DNA of 28,086 nucleotides from JBMTVT01 sp049451635. Its GTDB lineage: Bacteria; Bacteroidota; Bacteroidia; Flavobacteriales; Flavobacteriaceae. Shown here in pieces: positions 7,755 through 15,176 of the stretch. Both the position numbers and the translations under genes were made by a program. The notes below the pieces were generated by a model that saw nothing but the letters and a program-made list of their open reading frames with translations, was not told the DNA's origin and ran no database searches. The stretch spans positions 1 through 28,086 of the forward strand of contig JBMTVT010000030.1 in the NCBI GenBank assembly GCA_049451635.1, in the 5' to 3' direction. Position 1 is the first letter of the stretch, and each line of letters starts with the position of its first letter.

Positions 7755-9005
7755 ATGCCACTAAAGCCTAAACAATTAATATATTTTGCCTTTATACCTT
7801 TCGTTGCTTTTTCCCAAATAGAAGAGGTTAACCCACCCGATTATATAAAAACCATCAATTTTAAAGGTAATACGCCCGAAACCCAATTGCCAATTTTAAG
7901 ACTGGGCGAATATGTGGTACTGGAATTTGACGCCCTAAATGGTAATGAGGACGATTATTACTATAAAATAGAGCATTTTAATTACGATTGGACACCTTCT
8001 GTTTTAATAAAATCCGAATTTATGGATGGCTTTGATAACCAACGTATAAGAACTTACGAGAACTCCTATAACACCTATCAAATATATTCTCATTATAAAC
8101 TCACCATACCTAATCAATTTACAAAAGAGCTCCTTATTTCAGGCAATTATCTACTTTCTATTTTTAATAATGATGATGAACTTGTTTTTTCAAGAAAATT
8201 TATGATTTATGAAAACAAGGTAAATGTTGGCGTCACCTTAAAACGTGCACGCGATGTACAATTTATAGATGAAAAGCAGCGTGTTGAAATTGTTATTGCA
8301 TCAAACAATTTACAACTCAACAATCCGTCTCAAACGGTCAATGCGGTCATTATTCAAAATAATAATTTAAAAACGGCCATCACCAATATAAAACCACAGT
8401 ATACTGTTGGCAATCAGCTTATTTACAAATACGATAGTGAAACCAGTTTTTGGGGTGGCAACGAATATTTTTATTTTGAAAACAAGGATGTTAGAGCTGC
8501 AAACACAGGTATCCAATATATCGATTTACAAGAGCTTTACCATAATTATTTGTATACAAACATTATTAGGGAAAACAAGCCTTACACCTACAACCCCGAT
8601 ATTAATGGTAATTATGTGGTTTTAAATATCGATACCGATAACCCAAGTATTGAAGCCGATTATGTTTGGATACATTTTTCATTGGAAGCCAACGAAACCT
8701 TAAAAGGCAAAAACATTCATGTATATGGTAACTTCAATAATTACACTACCAATGAAACTACAAAAATGTATTACGATAAAGAAAACCAGGTGTTTCGTAA
8801 TACCATGCTTTTAAAACAAGGCTTTTATAATTATAAATATGTTGTGGTTAACAATAACAATACTGTTGACGAGGGATTTATAGGAGGTAACTTCTATCAA
8901 ACTGAAAATAATTACAAAGTATTGGTTTATTATAGAGATTTAGGTGCACGGTACGACAAAATTATTGGCGTTGGAGAAGGCACTTCGGTTAATATCTCGA
9001 ATTAA
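7755..9005 (+). CDS. Type IX secretion Plug-like protein (DUF5103 family)
   Basis: In Flavobacterium johnsoniae the Plug protein closes the periplasmic end of the giant SprA translocon of the type IX secretion system, and it belongs to DUF5103. The predicted 416-residue protein starts with a signal peptide (MPLKPKQLIYFAF to FSQ). An in-frame ATG at 7710 would put 15 polar residues before the signal, so 7755 is preferred. Family features include YYYKIEHFNYDWTPS, a STYENSYNT-like stretch (YENSYNTYQIYSHYKL) and a C-terminal Ig-like region with VYGNFNNY and GFYNYKYV. It is not next to other T9SS structural genes here. porT lies about 12.6 kb downstream on the same strand. The family assignment is from memory of conserved motifs. 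Confidence 0.85.
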   Translation: MPLKPKQLIYFAFIPFVAFSQIEEVNPPDYIKTINFKGNTPETQLPILRLGEYVVLEFDALNGNEDDYYYKIEHFNYDWTPSVLIKSEFMDGFDNQRIRTYENSYNTYQIYSHYKLTIPNQFTKELLISGNYLLSIFNNDDELVFSRKFMIYENKVNVGVTLKRARDVQFIDEKQRVEIVIASNNLQLNNPSQTVNAVIIQNNNLKTAITNIKPQYTVGNQLIYKYDSETSFWGGNEYFYFENKDVRAANTGIQYIDLQELYHNYLYTNIIRENKPYTYNPDINGNYVVLNIDTDNPSIEADYVWIHFSLEANETLKGKNIHVYGNFNNYTTNETTKMYYDKENQVFRNTMLLKQGFYNYKYVVVNNNNTVDEGFIGGNFYQTENNYKVLVYYRDLGARYDKIIGVGEGTSVNISN

Positions 9006-9112
9006 AATGACCTTTTAACTAATTTTTACATCAAACACGTTAAAATTTAACAGCAACTACTTTATATTTCTTATTTTAGCACCCATAAACACATGGTTTA
9101 TTAATAGTTAAC

Positions 9113-9499
9113 ATGGTTCAACAGGTTACAAGAGGCATAAAAATTTCGGTAGAAACCACATACGAAGGCTCATTTTATAAAAATTATAAAATACAATATG
9201 CCTTTGGTTATACCGTAACTATTGAAAACCAAAGTAAAGATTCCGTTCAGCTCAATGCACGCCATTGGGAAATTATGGATGCCTTAAATAATGTTGAAAC
9301 TGTTTCTGGTGAAGGCGTTACTGGTAAAAAACCCGTTTTAAAACCAGGCGAATCGCACACTTACACTTCAGGCTGTTTATTAACCTCGCCTTTTGGCGCT
9401 ATGCATGGGCATTACAGTATGGTAAATTTTACCACTACCAAAAATTTTAAAGTCACTATCCCCACATTTAGGTTAAGCGCACCGTTTGCTATAAATTAA
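9113..9499 (+). CDS. apaG: ApaG domain protein
   Basis: ApaG is a small fibronectin-III-like beta-sandwich protein linked genetically to Co2+/Mg2+ resistance and to diadenosine tetraphosphate metabolism in enterobacteria. Its molecular role is not settled. The 128 residues are the full family length. Diagnostic motifs are FGYTVTIENQS (residues 31-41), ARHWEIMDALN (49-59), the glycine motif SGEGVTGKKPVLKPGE, and YTSGCLLTSPFGAMHGHY. The gene follows the Plug-like gene by about 107 bases on the same strand and could be read from the same transcript. The gap after it is filled with palindromic repeats. Confidence 0.95.
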   Translation: MVQQVTRGIKISVETTYEGSFYKNYKIQYAFGYTVTIENQSKDSVQLNARHWEIMDALNNVETVSGEGVTGKKPVLKPGESHTYTSGCLLTSPFGAMHGHYSMVNFTTTKNFKVTIPTFRLSAPFAIN

Positions 9500-9502
9500 A
9501 AA

Positions 9503-9540
9503 GTCATTGCTAGAAGAGAAGCGACAAAGCAATCTCTCTT
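9503..9540. repeat. Short dispersed-repeat-like palindrome (GTCATTGC...AGCAATCTC type)
   Basis: GTCATTGCT is followed by a purine-rich centre (AGAAGAGAAGCGACAA) and AGCAATCTC. ATTGCT (9506-9511) and AGCAAT (9528-9533) are inverted repeats. The wording closely resembles a short interspersed repeat that I remember from many bacterial genomes. Only one copy is in this window. Confidence 0.5.
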
Positions 9541-9566
9541 AATAAAAAACCTAAATTATATTATTT

Positions 9567-9715
9567 ACTTGGGCGTTACCCCCGAAGTCTCGGGTGTCGG
9601 GCTTTACACTATATCTTTTCATTCTGCTATTCCTGCCTTTCGTCTATCGCTCAAGATAAACTACAGCAGGAATCCATAATAAAAAGGATGCCGTTTCAAT
9701 CCCTAACGCAAAAGT
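9567..9715. repeat. 149-base multi-hairpin intergenic element
   Basis: The outer arms ACTTGGGCGTTA (9567-9578) and TAACGCAAAAGT (9704-9715) pair at 10 of 12 positions. Inside are CCCGA/TCGGG (9581-9585 with 9590-9594), ATTCCTGC/GCAGGAAT (9629-9636 with 9666-9673) and ATCTTTT facing AAAAGGAT (9613-9619 with 9682-9689). The local GC content is higher than in the surroundings. I remember similar blocks (TTGGGCGTT...TCGGGCTTT...AAAAGGATGCCG...ATCCCTAACGC) between genes in many flavobacterial genomes. It has no open frame of note. Confidence 0.6.
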
Positions 9716-9733
9716 TGTAGTACTTTTTTAAAA

Positions 9734-9790
9734 TTCGTTTATCGTTTAAGCTAGCCCGTGTTTAATTCGGTTTAGCGACCGATAAACGAA
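9734..9790. repeat. 57-base two-tier inverted repeat
   Basis: TTCGTTTATCG (9734-9744) is perfectly complementary to CGATAAACGAA (9780-9790). Within it GCTAGCCCG (9750-9758) pairs at 7 of 9 positions with CGGTTTAGC (9768-9776). It could act as a terminator for either convergent neighbour (apaG or the gene ending at 9826) or form a cruciform. Confidence 0.65.
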
Positions 9791-9825
9791 GTTAGTTGAA
9801 AATTTTTACAAAATCAAGCTAAACA

Positions 9826-10818
9826 TCAAATCATTCTTTCAAACCTATAAACCCTTTGACTTTGCTTCACATGAAAAAACTTGCAATTGGAATAGTGTAT
9901 AAATTCAAACTCTAAATCGTAATCAAATGAGTCGTCATCAACCACAAACCTATCGTGCACATCAATGTTTCCGTGCGGTGAAATACGCTTAAAATGATAT
10001 TCCACATCAGGTCCAATTTTATGCAATTCAAACCAAGCACCAGCTGCAATACCCGATAACCATTGGGCATTTTCATGTAAATCATCAACAGGTTTTGGTT
10101 TTAAAGTCCCAACTAAGTTTGGTTCATGGTCTTTTAATTTATCTAAAAAACATCGGATATTTTCACTTTTTTGAGACCCTTCAAACTTTGAAATTTTACC
10201 TGTTTCGGAGACTTCATAAACATAATTTTCGGTACCTGCTAAAACAACGTTACCCACAGTACTGGGTGTAAACCATTTAGATTTTTCAAGCTTCTTTTTA
10301 ATGGTTACATCCGTTACCGAAGCAATCAAACTATCGGTTACAAAACGCGCACAATTACAGGCATCTTTTATAAAAGCGGCATACCGTATAAAATGTTTGT
10401 TTTGCATGTTCGTAATATGCGCTCTGGCTTTTTGGTAATCTATGGCATTGCAAACCGAAGCAATTAATTTGCCATCACCATGGGTAAGTTTTGGGTGTGT
10501 TGCCAAAAATTGTAAAATGTCATCAAGGTTTTTAATGGTATCGCTTTTTATATCTGCCTTTAAGGAAAAATTCAATTCGTTATCGGTATCTCTCCCTCTT
10601 ACTCTACCTGTAGGTTCGGGTGTAATGTATCTGCCAAAATCATGATATTCTAAAACCCCTGTCTCTTTATTGATTAAAACCAATGCTGCATGACCTGCAC
10701 GTAAATAATTCTTTTTGCCAACACCTAGATATCTTAAAAATGGTGAGTACCACTCATCGGCAACCATAACTATGGTTTCAGGGTAAGCCAATGTTAAAAT
10801 AATACCCGAATTACTCAT
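9826..10818 (-). CDS. DUF6695-like protein, possible permuted NlpC/P60 (LRAT-like) fold
   Basis: The protein has 330 residues with no signal peptide or membrane helix. I believe it corresponds to DUF6695, from memory. Its pattern fits a circularly permuted papain-like enzyme. GHAALVLINKETGVLEYHDFGRY (41-63, written here in parts: GHAALVLIN, then EYHDFGRY) would give the His (H43). DACNCARFVTDSL (152-164) would give the Cys (C156) in the NC-x-x-F context seen in LRAT and NlpC/P60 relatives. The C-terminal half (from about 190) has AQWLSGIAAGAWFEL and a beta-rich tail. It overlaps the upstream NRDE gene by 8 bases, so the two are co-translated and probably act together. The substrate is unknown, and the fold call is my inference. 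Confidence 0.75.
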   Translation of the reverse strand: MSNSGIILTLAYPETIVMVADEWYSPFLRYLGVGKKNYLRAGHAALVLINKETGVLEYHDFGRYITPEPTGRVRGRDTDNELNFSLKADIKSDTIKNLDDILQFLATHPKLTHGDGKLIASVCNAIDYQKARAHITNMQNKHFIRYAAFIKDACNCARFVTDSLIASVTDVTIKKKLEKSKWFTPSTVGNVVLAGTENYVYEVSETGKISKFEGSQKSENIRCFLDKLKDHEPNLVGTLKPKPVDDLHENAQWLSGIAAGAWFELHKIGPDVEYHFKRISPHGNIDVHDRFVVDDDSFDYDLEFEFIHYSNCKFFHVKQSQRVYRFERMI

Positions 10819-11536
10819 TTATTATTTGGGGAAGATTGAACGTTTCATTTGAAACTAATTTATTTCGAAGATTTTCGTAACGCATTACAACTATATCTTG
10901 TAATTTCTCTACTTGCGTAATACTAGTTGTTTTTACAAAACCCCTATCCATTATTACACCATAATCCCCATTTCCGTTACCGACTGTTTTATGGAATTTT
11001 AAAAGTGATTCGGAGCTTAACTCATTTTCAGCTTTAAAAACCTCAAACCATTGCAAACGTTCTGCTCTCATTTTTTTGTCATACAATGTAGAGGATGACC
11101 AAATTTTAGGCTCCAATGGCAATTCAGTAACATGTTTTTGATTACCATCCCAAACCAATTCATGAAATTTTAAGGTTCTATTCCAATCTGCAATCACCAA
11201 TGTAAATGGTTCAATACTATTAAAATTATAAGCCTTAACATGGGCACTTATATTTTCTGCAACCATAAAATCATTGGCTACAATACCCCTGCTTTTTCTG
11301 TATGAAGCCTTGCGTTCATGTATTTCAAATCCACCATTGAGCACACAAACCAATCTATTTTTTTCACTTACCCCAATCCATGTACCTCCAGATAGTTCAT
11401 CTTTCGGGTAAAGCAAATCGGTATTTTCAACATTGTAAAAACTTGGGGGCAAAGAGATTCTGTTTGGAGCTTCATCTCTGTTGGATGTTAAAACAAAATC
11501 ATTTTCCCCTTTTGGGATCAAGGTAACTGTACACAT
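10811..11536 (-). CDS. NRDE (TANGO2) family protein
   Basis: The protein has 241 residues and belongs to the NRDE family, which includes eukaryotic TANGO2. Eukaryotic members are linked to lipid or haem handling, but the biochemistry remains uncertain. The family is related to Ntn hydrolases. In keeping with that, the protein begins MCTVTLIP with Cys at position 2, which methionine removal would expose as an N-terminal nucleophile. SNRDE is at 18-22 and SGGTWIG at 49-55. NGNGDYGVIM and FVKTTSITQ in the C-terminal third are also typical. The gene leads a two-gene unit with the permuted-papain-like gene and diverges from pruA. Confidence 0.92.
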   Translation of the reverse strand: MCTVTLIPKGENDFVLTSNRDEAPNRISLPPSFYNVENTDLLYPKDELSGGTWIGVSEKNRLVCVLNGGFEIHERKASYRKSRGIVANDFMVAENISAHVKAYNFNSIEPFTLVIADWNRTLKFHELVWDGNQKHVTELPLEPKIWSSSTLYDKKMRAERLQWFEVFKAENELSSESLLKFHKTVGNGNGDYGVIMDRGFVKTTSITQVEKLQDIVVMRYENLRNKLVSNETFNLPQIINE

Positions 11537-11570
11537 AGGTTAAATAGTCATAAAAGTGATGTGCAACTTA

Positions 11571-11578
11571 CAAAAATA
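11571..11578 (-). promoter_or_regulatory. Putative -7 element of the NRDE gene
   Basis: On the minus strand TATTTTTG fits TAnnTTTG and lies 34 bases before the ATG at 11536. No matching TTG is found upstream. Confidence 0.35.
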
Positions 11579-11637
11579 AACTAAATATTAACACTTATTT
11601 GGTAGAAGCAGACACCTCTTTTTGATTTAAAAATTCG

Positions 11638-11645
11638 TAATTTTG
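11638..11645 (+). promoter_or_regulatory. Putative -7 element of pruA
   Basis: TAATTTTG fits TAnnTTTG and lies 42 bases before the pruA ATG. A TTG occurs only 13 bases upstream, which is too close for the usual spacing. Confidence 0.35.
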
Positions 11646-11687
11646 TAGCATATTTGATGAATTTTCAATAACAAAAAACAAAAAATC

Positions 11688-13316
11688 ATGGAAAAAGGCT
11701 TTTTTAATGTACCAATTGCTGTAAACGAACCTGTAAAATCCTATGCTCCCGGAACTCCTGAAAGAGAAGAAGTTTTAAAAGCATACAAAGCCATGTTCAA
11801 CAGTAAAATTGATGTGCCTTTATATATAAATGGTGAAGATGTAATTACTGGAAAAACCAAAACCATGTCGCCTCCACACGATCATCAACATGTTGTAGGC
11901 ACCTATCATTTAGCTGATAAAAAACATATTGAAAAGGCTATTGCTACAGCTTTGGAAGCCAGAAAAACATGGAGCCAAATACCATGGGAACAACGTGCGG
12001 GTATATTTTTAAAAGCGGCTGAATTGATTGCTGGACCTTACAGAGCCAAAATAAATGCTGCAACTATGATTGCACAATCCAAAACCATTCACCAAGCAGA
12101 AATTGACGCAGCTTGTGAATTGATTGACTTCTTGCGTTTTAATGTACAATACATGACCGATATTTACATGGAACAACCTGAAAGTACCAGTGATGCTTGG
12201 AACCGCATTGAATATCGTCCATTGGAAGGTTTCACCTATGCGGTTACACCTTTTAACTTTACTGCCATAGCAGGAAATTTACCGTCTTGTATGGCGCTAA
12301 TGGGTAATGTAGTGGTTTGGAAGCCAAGTGACAGTCAAGTGTATTCTGCAAAAGTGATCATGGATGTATTTAAGGAAGCTGGCGTTCCTGCAGGTGTTAT
12401 TAATGTGGTTTTTGGTGACCCCGTTATGATTACTGAAACCGTTTTATCAAGTCCAGATTTTTCAGGTTTGCATTTTACGGGTTCCACTTTCATTTTTAAA
12501 GAACTATGGAAACAAATAGGAAATAATATCCATAACTATAAAACCTACCCTAGAATTGTTGGCGAAACTGGTGGTAAAGATTTCATCATAGCCCATAAAT
12601 CGGCTAATGCCAAACAAGTTTCCACAGCTATTTCGCGTGGTGCTTTTGAATTACAAGGACAAAAATGTAGTGCAGCATCCAGAGCTTATATTCCAAAAAG
12701 TTTATGGCCTGATGTTAAAAAATATGTTTTGGAAGATATCAACTCATTTAAAATGGGCTCTCCTGAAGACATGAGCAACTTTATAACTGCTGTAATTCAC
12801 GAAGGTTCTTTTGATAAATTGGCTAAGTATATCGATCAAGCTAAAACAGATAAAGATGCTGAAATTATAGCAGGTGGTGGTTATGACAAAAGCAAAGGCT
12901 ACTTTATTGAGCCTACTGTTATTTTAACCACTAATCCAAAATACACCACCATGTGTACCGAGTTGTTTGGACCTGTCATTACCATTTATGTTTATGAAGA
13001 TGATGCTTACGCAGAGACTTTAAAATTGCTTGATGAAACTAGCGAATATGCATTAACAGGAGCTATTTTAGCAACCGACAGATATGCCATTGTTCAAGCT
13101 ACTGAAGCGTTGCAAAACAGCGCTGGTAACTTCTACATTAATGATAAACCTACAGGTGCTGTAGTGGGGCAACAACCTTTTGGTGGTGCTAGAGCATCGG
13201 GAACCAACGATAAAGCCGGTAGCGCGCAAAACCTATTACGTTGGGTATCACCAAGAATGATAAAAGAAACTTTTGTAACGCCTACAGATTATCGTTATCC
13301 GTTTTTGGGACAATAG
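11688..13316 (+). CDS. pruA: L-glutamate gamma-semialdehyde (delta-1-pyrroline-5-carboxylate) dehydrogenase
   Basis: This enzyme oxidises glutamate semialdehyde to glutamate with NAD+, the second step of proline breakdown and also part of arginine/ornithine catabolism. The 542-residue length and the N-terminal FFNVPIAVNEPVKSYAPGTPER match the stand-alone ALDH4A1-like type rather than the PutA fusion. Aldehyde dehydrogenase landmarks are TPFNFTAIAGN (187-197), WKPSD (211-215), FTGST (263-267), the general base in GETGGKD (E293) and the catalytic C327 in GQKCSAASR. FGPVITIYVYED lies in the C-terminal part. No proline dehydrogenase gene is in the window. A strong hairpin follows at once, so the gene appears to be transcribed alone. 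Confidence 0.96.
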   Translation: MEKGFFNVPIAVNEPVKSYAPGTPEREEVLKAYKAMFNSKIDVPLYINGEDVITGKTKTMSPPHDHQHVVGTYHLADKKHIEKAIATALEARKTWSQIPWEQRAGIFLKAAELIAGPYRAKINAATMIAQSKTIHQAEIDAACELIDFLRFNVQYMTDIYMEQPESTSDAWNRIEYRPLEGFTYAVTPFNFTAIAGNLPSCMALMGNVVVWKPSDSQVYSAKVIMDVFKEAGVPAGVINVVFGDPVMITETVLSSPDFSGLHFTGSTFIFKELWKQIGNNIHNYKTYPRIVGETGGKDFIIAHKSANAKQVSTAISRGAFELQGQKCSAASRAYIPKSLWPDVKKYVLEDINSFKMGSPEDMSNFITAVIHEGSFDKLAKYIDQAKTDKDAEIIAGGGYDKSKGYFIEPTVILTTNPKYTTMCTELFGPVITIYVYEDDAYAETLKLLDETSEYALTGAILATDRYAIVQATEALQNSAGNFYINDKPTGAVVGQQPFGGARASGTNDKAGSAQNLLRWVSPRMIKETFVTPTDYRYPFLGQ

Positions 13317-13336
13317 AAACTTATCCGTTCAATCGA

Positions 13337-13371
13337 AATGAAACCCAACAAATTTGTTGGGTTTCATTTTT
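13337..13371 (+). terminator. Terminator of pruA
   Basis: AATGAAACCCAACAAA (13337-13352) is followed directly by its exact reverse complement (13353-13368) and a T-run. This makes a 32-base perfect palindrome 20 bases after the pruA stop. Confidence 0.9.
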
Positions 13372-13444
13372 ATGACAAAATTTAATTATCTTCCCTTATA
13401 TTTATTCAACAATAAATTGGCATATTATTTGTTGCATTACTTTT

Positions 13445-14404
13445 ATGAAAAAAATCTTTATTCTATTATTTTTTATTTGTCCAATATTTGGTTTTACTCA
13501 AGCTAACAAAATTTTAAGACAAGCCATAAGAACCACCGATTTAAACGAAAAAATATCTTTATTAAATCAAGTTATAGACCTTGAGCCAAAAAATTTAGAT
13601 GCCTACTTTTATAGGGCACTTGCCAAAAACGATTTAGGGGATTTTAGTGGTGCCATAGTAGATTATTCCAAAATCATTGTTTATGAACCCGATGCTGACA
13701 CATACTACAATAGGGGAAATTCCAGATATAGTTTAAAGGATTTTACTGGCGCTAAAGAAGATTATGCTAAAGCTTATATGCTAGACAAAAATTTTCTTGA
13801 TGCCCTTTATAGCCTTGCGTGTGTAAAGCTTGATTTGGAGGCGTATGAAGATGCCATAAAAGACTTTAGTAATATTATAAAAGTTGCTCCAGATTGGTCT
13901 AAAGCGTATACCTTGAGAGCCGCTGCTTACAAAGTGTTGGAAAAATATCAAAGCGCTTTAGAAGATTACAATATAGCTATTTTAATAGACCCCAGTGTAG
14001 AAACCTATTACAACAGGGGCGTGTTTTTTATGGACATAAAATATTACAATGAAGCTAACAGTGATTTTACAAAAGTTTTAAGAACTGATAAGAATAATGC
14101 CTACAGTTACTTTTACAGAGGTGCATCCAATTTATTTTTAGGCAAGTTTTTGAATGCTATTGATGATTTTAAAAAAGCCTTAGAATTTGATGCTATGGAT
14201 TTTGATGCTTATCTTGGTTTAGCAATGGCATATAATAGAGTTAACGATGTTGAAAAAGCAAAAGCTAATTTTGATAAGGCCAATGCTATTATCTCACCAG
14301 ATGAAACTATAAACTCCATTGAAAATTATGCCAATACTTACTGGTATCAAAACCAATATTTCTACTTCAACAACAATGTAAATGAGTTGGCAAAATTAAA
14401 ATAA
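13445..14404 (+). CDS. Secreted/periplasmic tetratricopeptide-repeat protein
   Basis: The protein has 319 residues with a cleavable-looking signal peptide (residues 1-19, ending GFTQ). The remainder is almost wholly TPR helices, about seven repeats from residue 30 to 285. Recognisable repeat cores are AYFYRALAKNDLGDFSGAI, YYNRGNSRYSLKDFTGA, YYNRGVFFMDIKYYNEA and YFYRGASNLFLGKFLNAI. TPRs bind peptides or partner proteins, so this is probably a periplasmic scaffold. No enzyme domain is present. It stands alone after the pruA terminator, and its TAA directly abuts the stop codon of the convergent rsmG gene. Confidence 0.88.
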   Translation: MKKIFILLFFICPIFGFTQANKILRQAIRTTDLNEKISLLNQVIDLEPKNLDAYFYRALAKNDLGDFSGAIVDYSKIIVYEPDADTYYNRGNSRYSLKDFTGAKEDYAKAYMLDKNFLDALYSLACVKLDLEAYEDAIKDFSNIIKVAPDWSKAYTLRAAAYKVLEKYQSALEDYNIAILIDPSVETYYNRGVFFMDIKYYNEANSDFTKVLRTDKNNAYSYFYRGASNLFLGKFLNAIDDFKKALEFDAMDFDAYLGLAMAYNRVNDVEKAKANFDKANAIISPDETINSIENYANTYWYQNQYFYFNNNVNELAKLK

Positions 14405-15034
14405 TCACCCTTTATATTTTAATGGCAAATGAACCACTTTTTTGGTTTCGTAAAAGTCTTCCGAAAAATAATCACTTAAATTATAAATAGTAACAGTTTT
14501 GTAATCTTTAAGCTCTTCAGTTAAATCGCCTCCTTTTAAGTATAAAATTCCATTTTTAAGGTCGTTATTTTGCTGTTTGGTAATTTTGCCTTTTACCCAA
14601 TGCACAAAGGTTGGCATTGCAGCAACCGCCCTACTTACAATAAAATCGTACGTACCGGCAACATCTTCAACCCTACTATGTGAAGTTTTTACATTTTTGA
14701 GTCCTAGACCTTCAACAACCTCATCAACAACTTTTATTTTTTTCGCTATACTATCTACCAAATGAAATGAGCATTCTGGAAATAAAATAGCTAATGGAAT
14801 TCCAGGAAAACCACCACCTGTACCAACATCCAAAATATTGCTACCACCCTTAAAATTAATTACTTTAGCTATTCCCAAAGAATGCAGCACATGACGCAAA
14901 TAAAGCTCATCAATATCCTTACGGGATACCACATTAATTTTTAAATTCCAGTCTTGATAGAGCATTTCTAATTGTTCAAATTGAATTTTTTGCGTCTCGG
15001 TTAGATCAGGAAAATATTTTAAAATGAGTTGCAT
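14405..15034 (-). CDS. rsmG: 16S rRNA (guanine527-N7)-methyltransferase
   Basis: RsmG (GidB) methylates N7 of G527 in 16S rRNA with S-adenosylmethionine. The 209-residue length is normal. Motifs are LKINVVSRKD (31-40), LRHVLHSL (46-53), the SAM-binding loop DVGTGGGFPGIPLAI (69-83), HLVDSIAKKI (91-100) and IVSRAVAAMP (132-141). The gene is transcribed leftward. Its stop codon touches that of the TPR gene with no intervening base, and no terminator hairpin is visible there. A promoter-like pair lies 17 bases and more upstream of the start. Confidence 0.96.
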   Translation of the reverse strand: MQLILKYFPDLTETQKIQFEQLEMLYQDWNLKINVVSRKDIDELYLRHVLHSLGIAKVINFKGGSNILDVGTGGGFPGIPLAILFPECSFHLVDSIAKKIKVVDEVVEGLGLKNVKTSHSRVEDVAGTYDFIVSRAVAAMPTFVHWVKGKITKQQNNDLKNGILYLKGGDLTEELKDYKTVTIYNLSDYFSEDFYETKKVVHLPLKYKG

Positions 15035-15051
15035 TCTTGTTAAATTTTCAA

Positions 15052-15085
15052 CAAAAATATACTTTTTAAATACATTATTTTACAA
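15052..15085 (-). promoter_or_regulatory. Putative promoter of rsmG
   Basis: On the minus strand TTG (15085-15083) is followed after 23 bases by TATTTTTG (15059-15052). The spacing is at the upper limit of the accepted range. Confidence 0.4.
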
Positions 15086-15116
15086 AAAAACGTTATTACT
15101 TAAGTTCGTTTATACC

Positions 15117-15124
15117 TATCTTTG
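15117..15124 (+). promoter_or_regulatory. Putative -7 element of the desaturase gene
   Basis: TATCTTTG is an exact TAnnTTTG match, 52 bases before the ATG at 15177. No TTG is found at the expected upstream distance. Confidence 0.4.
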
Positions 15125-15176
15125 CAACGTATGTGGTAATTCGAATTTTTATTGAACGCCCATAAAATTTAACAAC

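Noticed and set aside
9541..9825. Possible tRNA or riboswitch in the convergent gap
   Set aside because: The nested hairpins do not give a tRNA T-loop, anticodon arm or CCA end. The position after both stop codons does not suit a leader riboswitch.
9500..9825. Possible CRISPR or IS remnant
   Set aside because: There are no evenly spaced direct repeats, no transposase fragment and no target-site duplication that I can identify.
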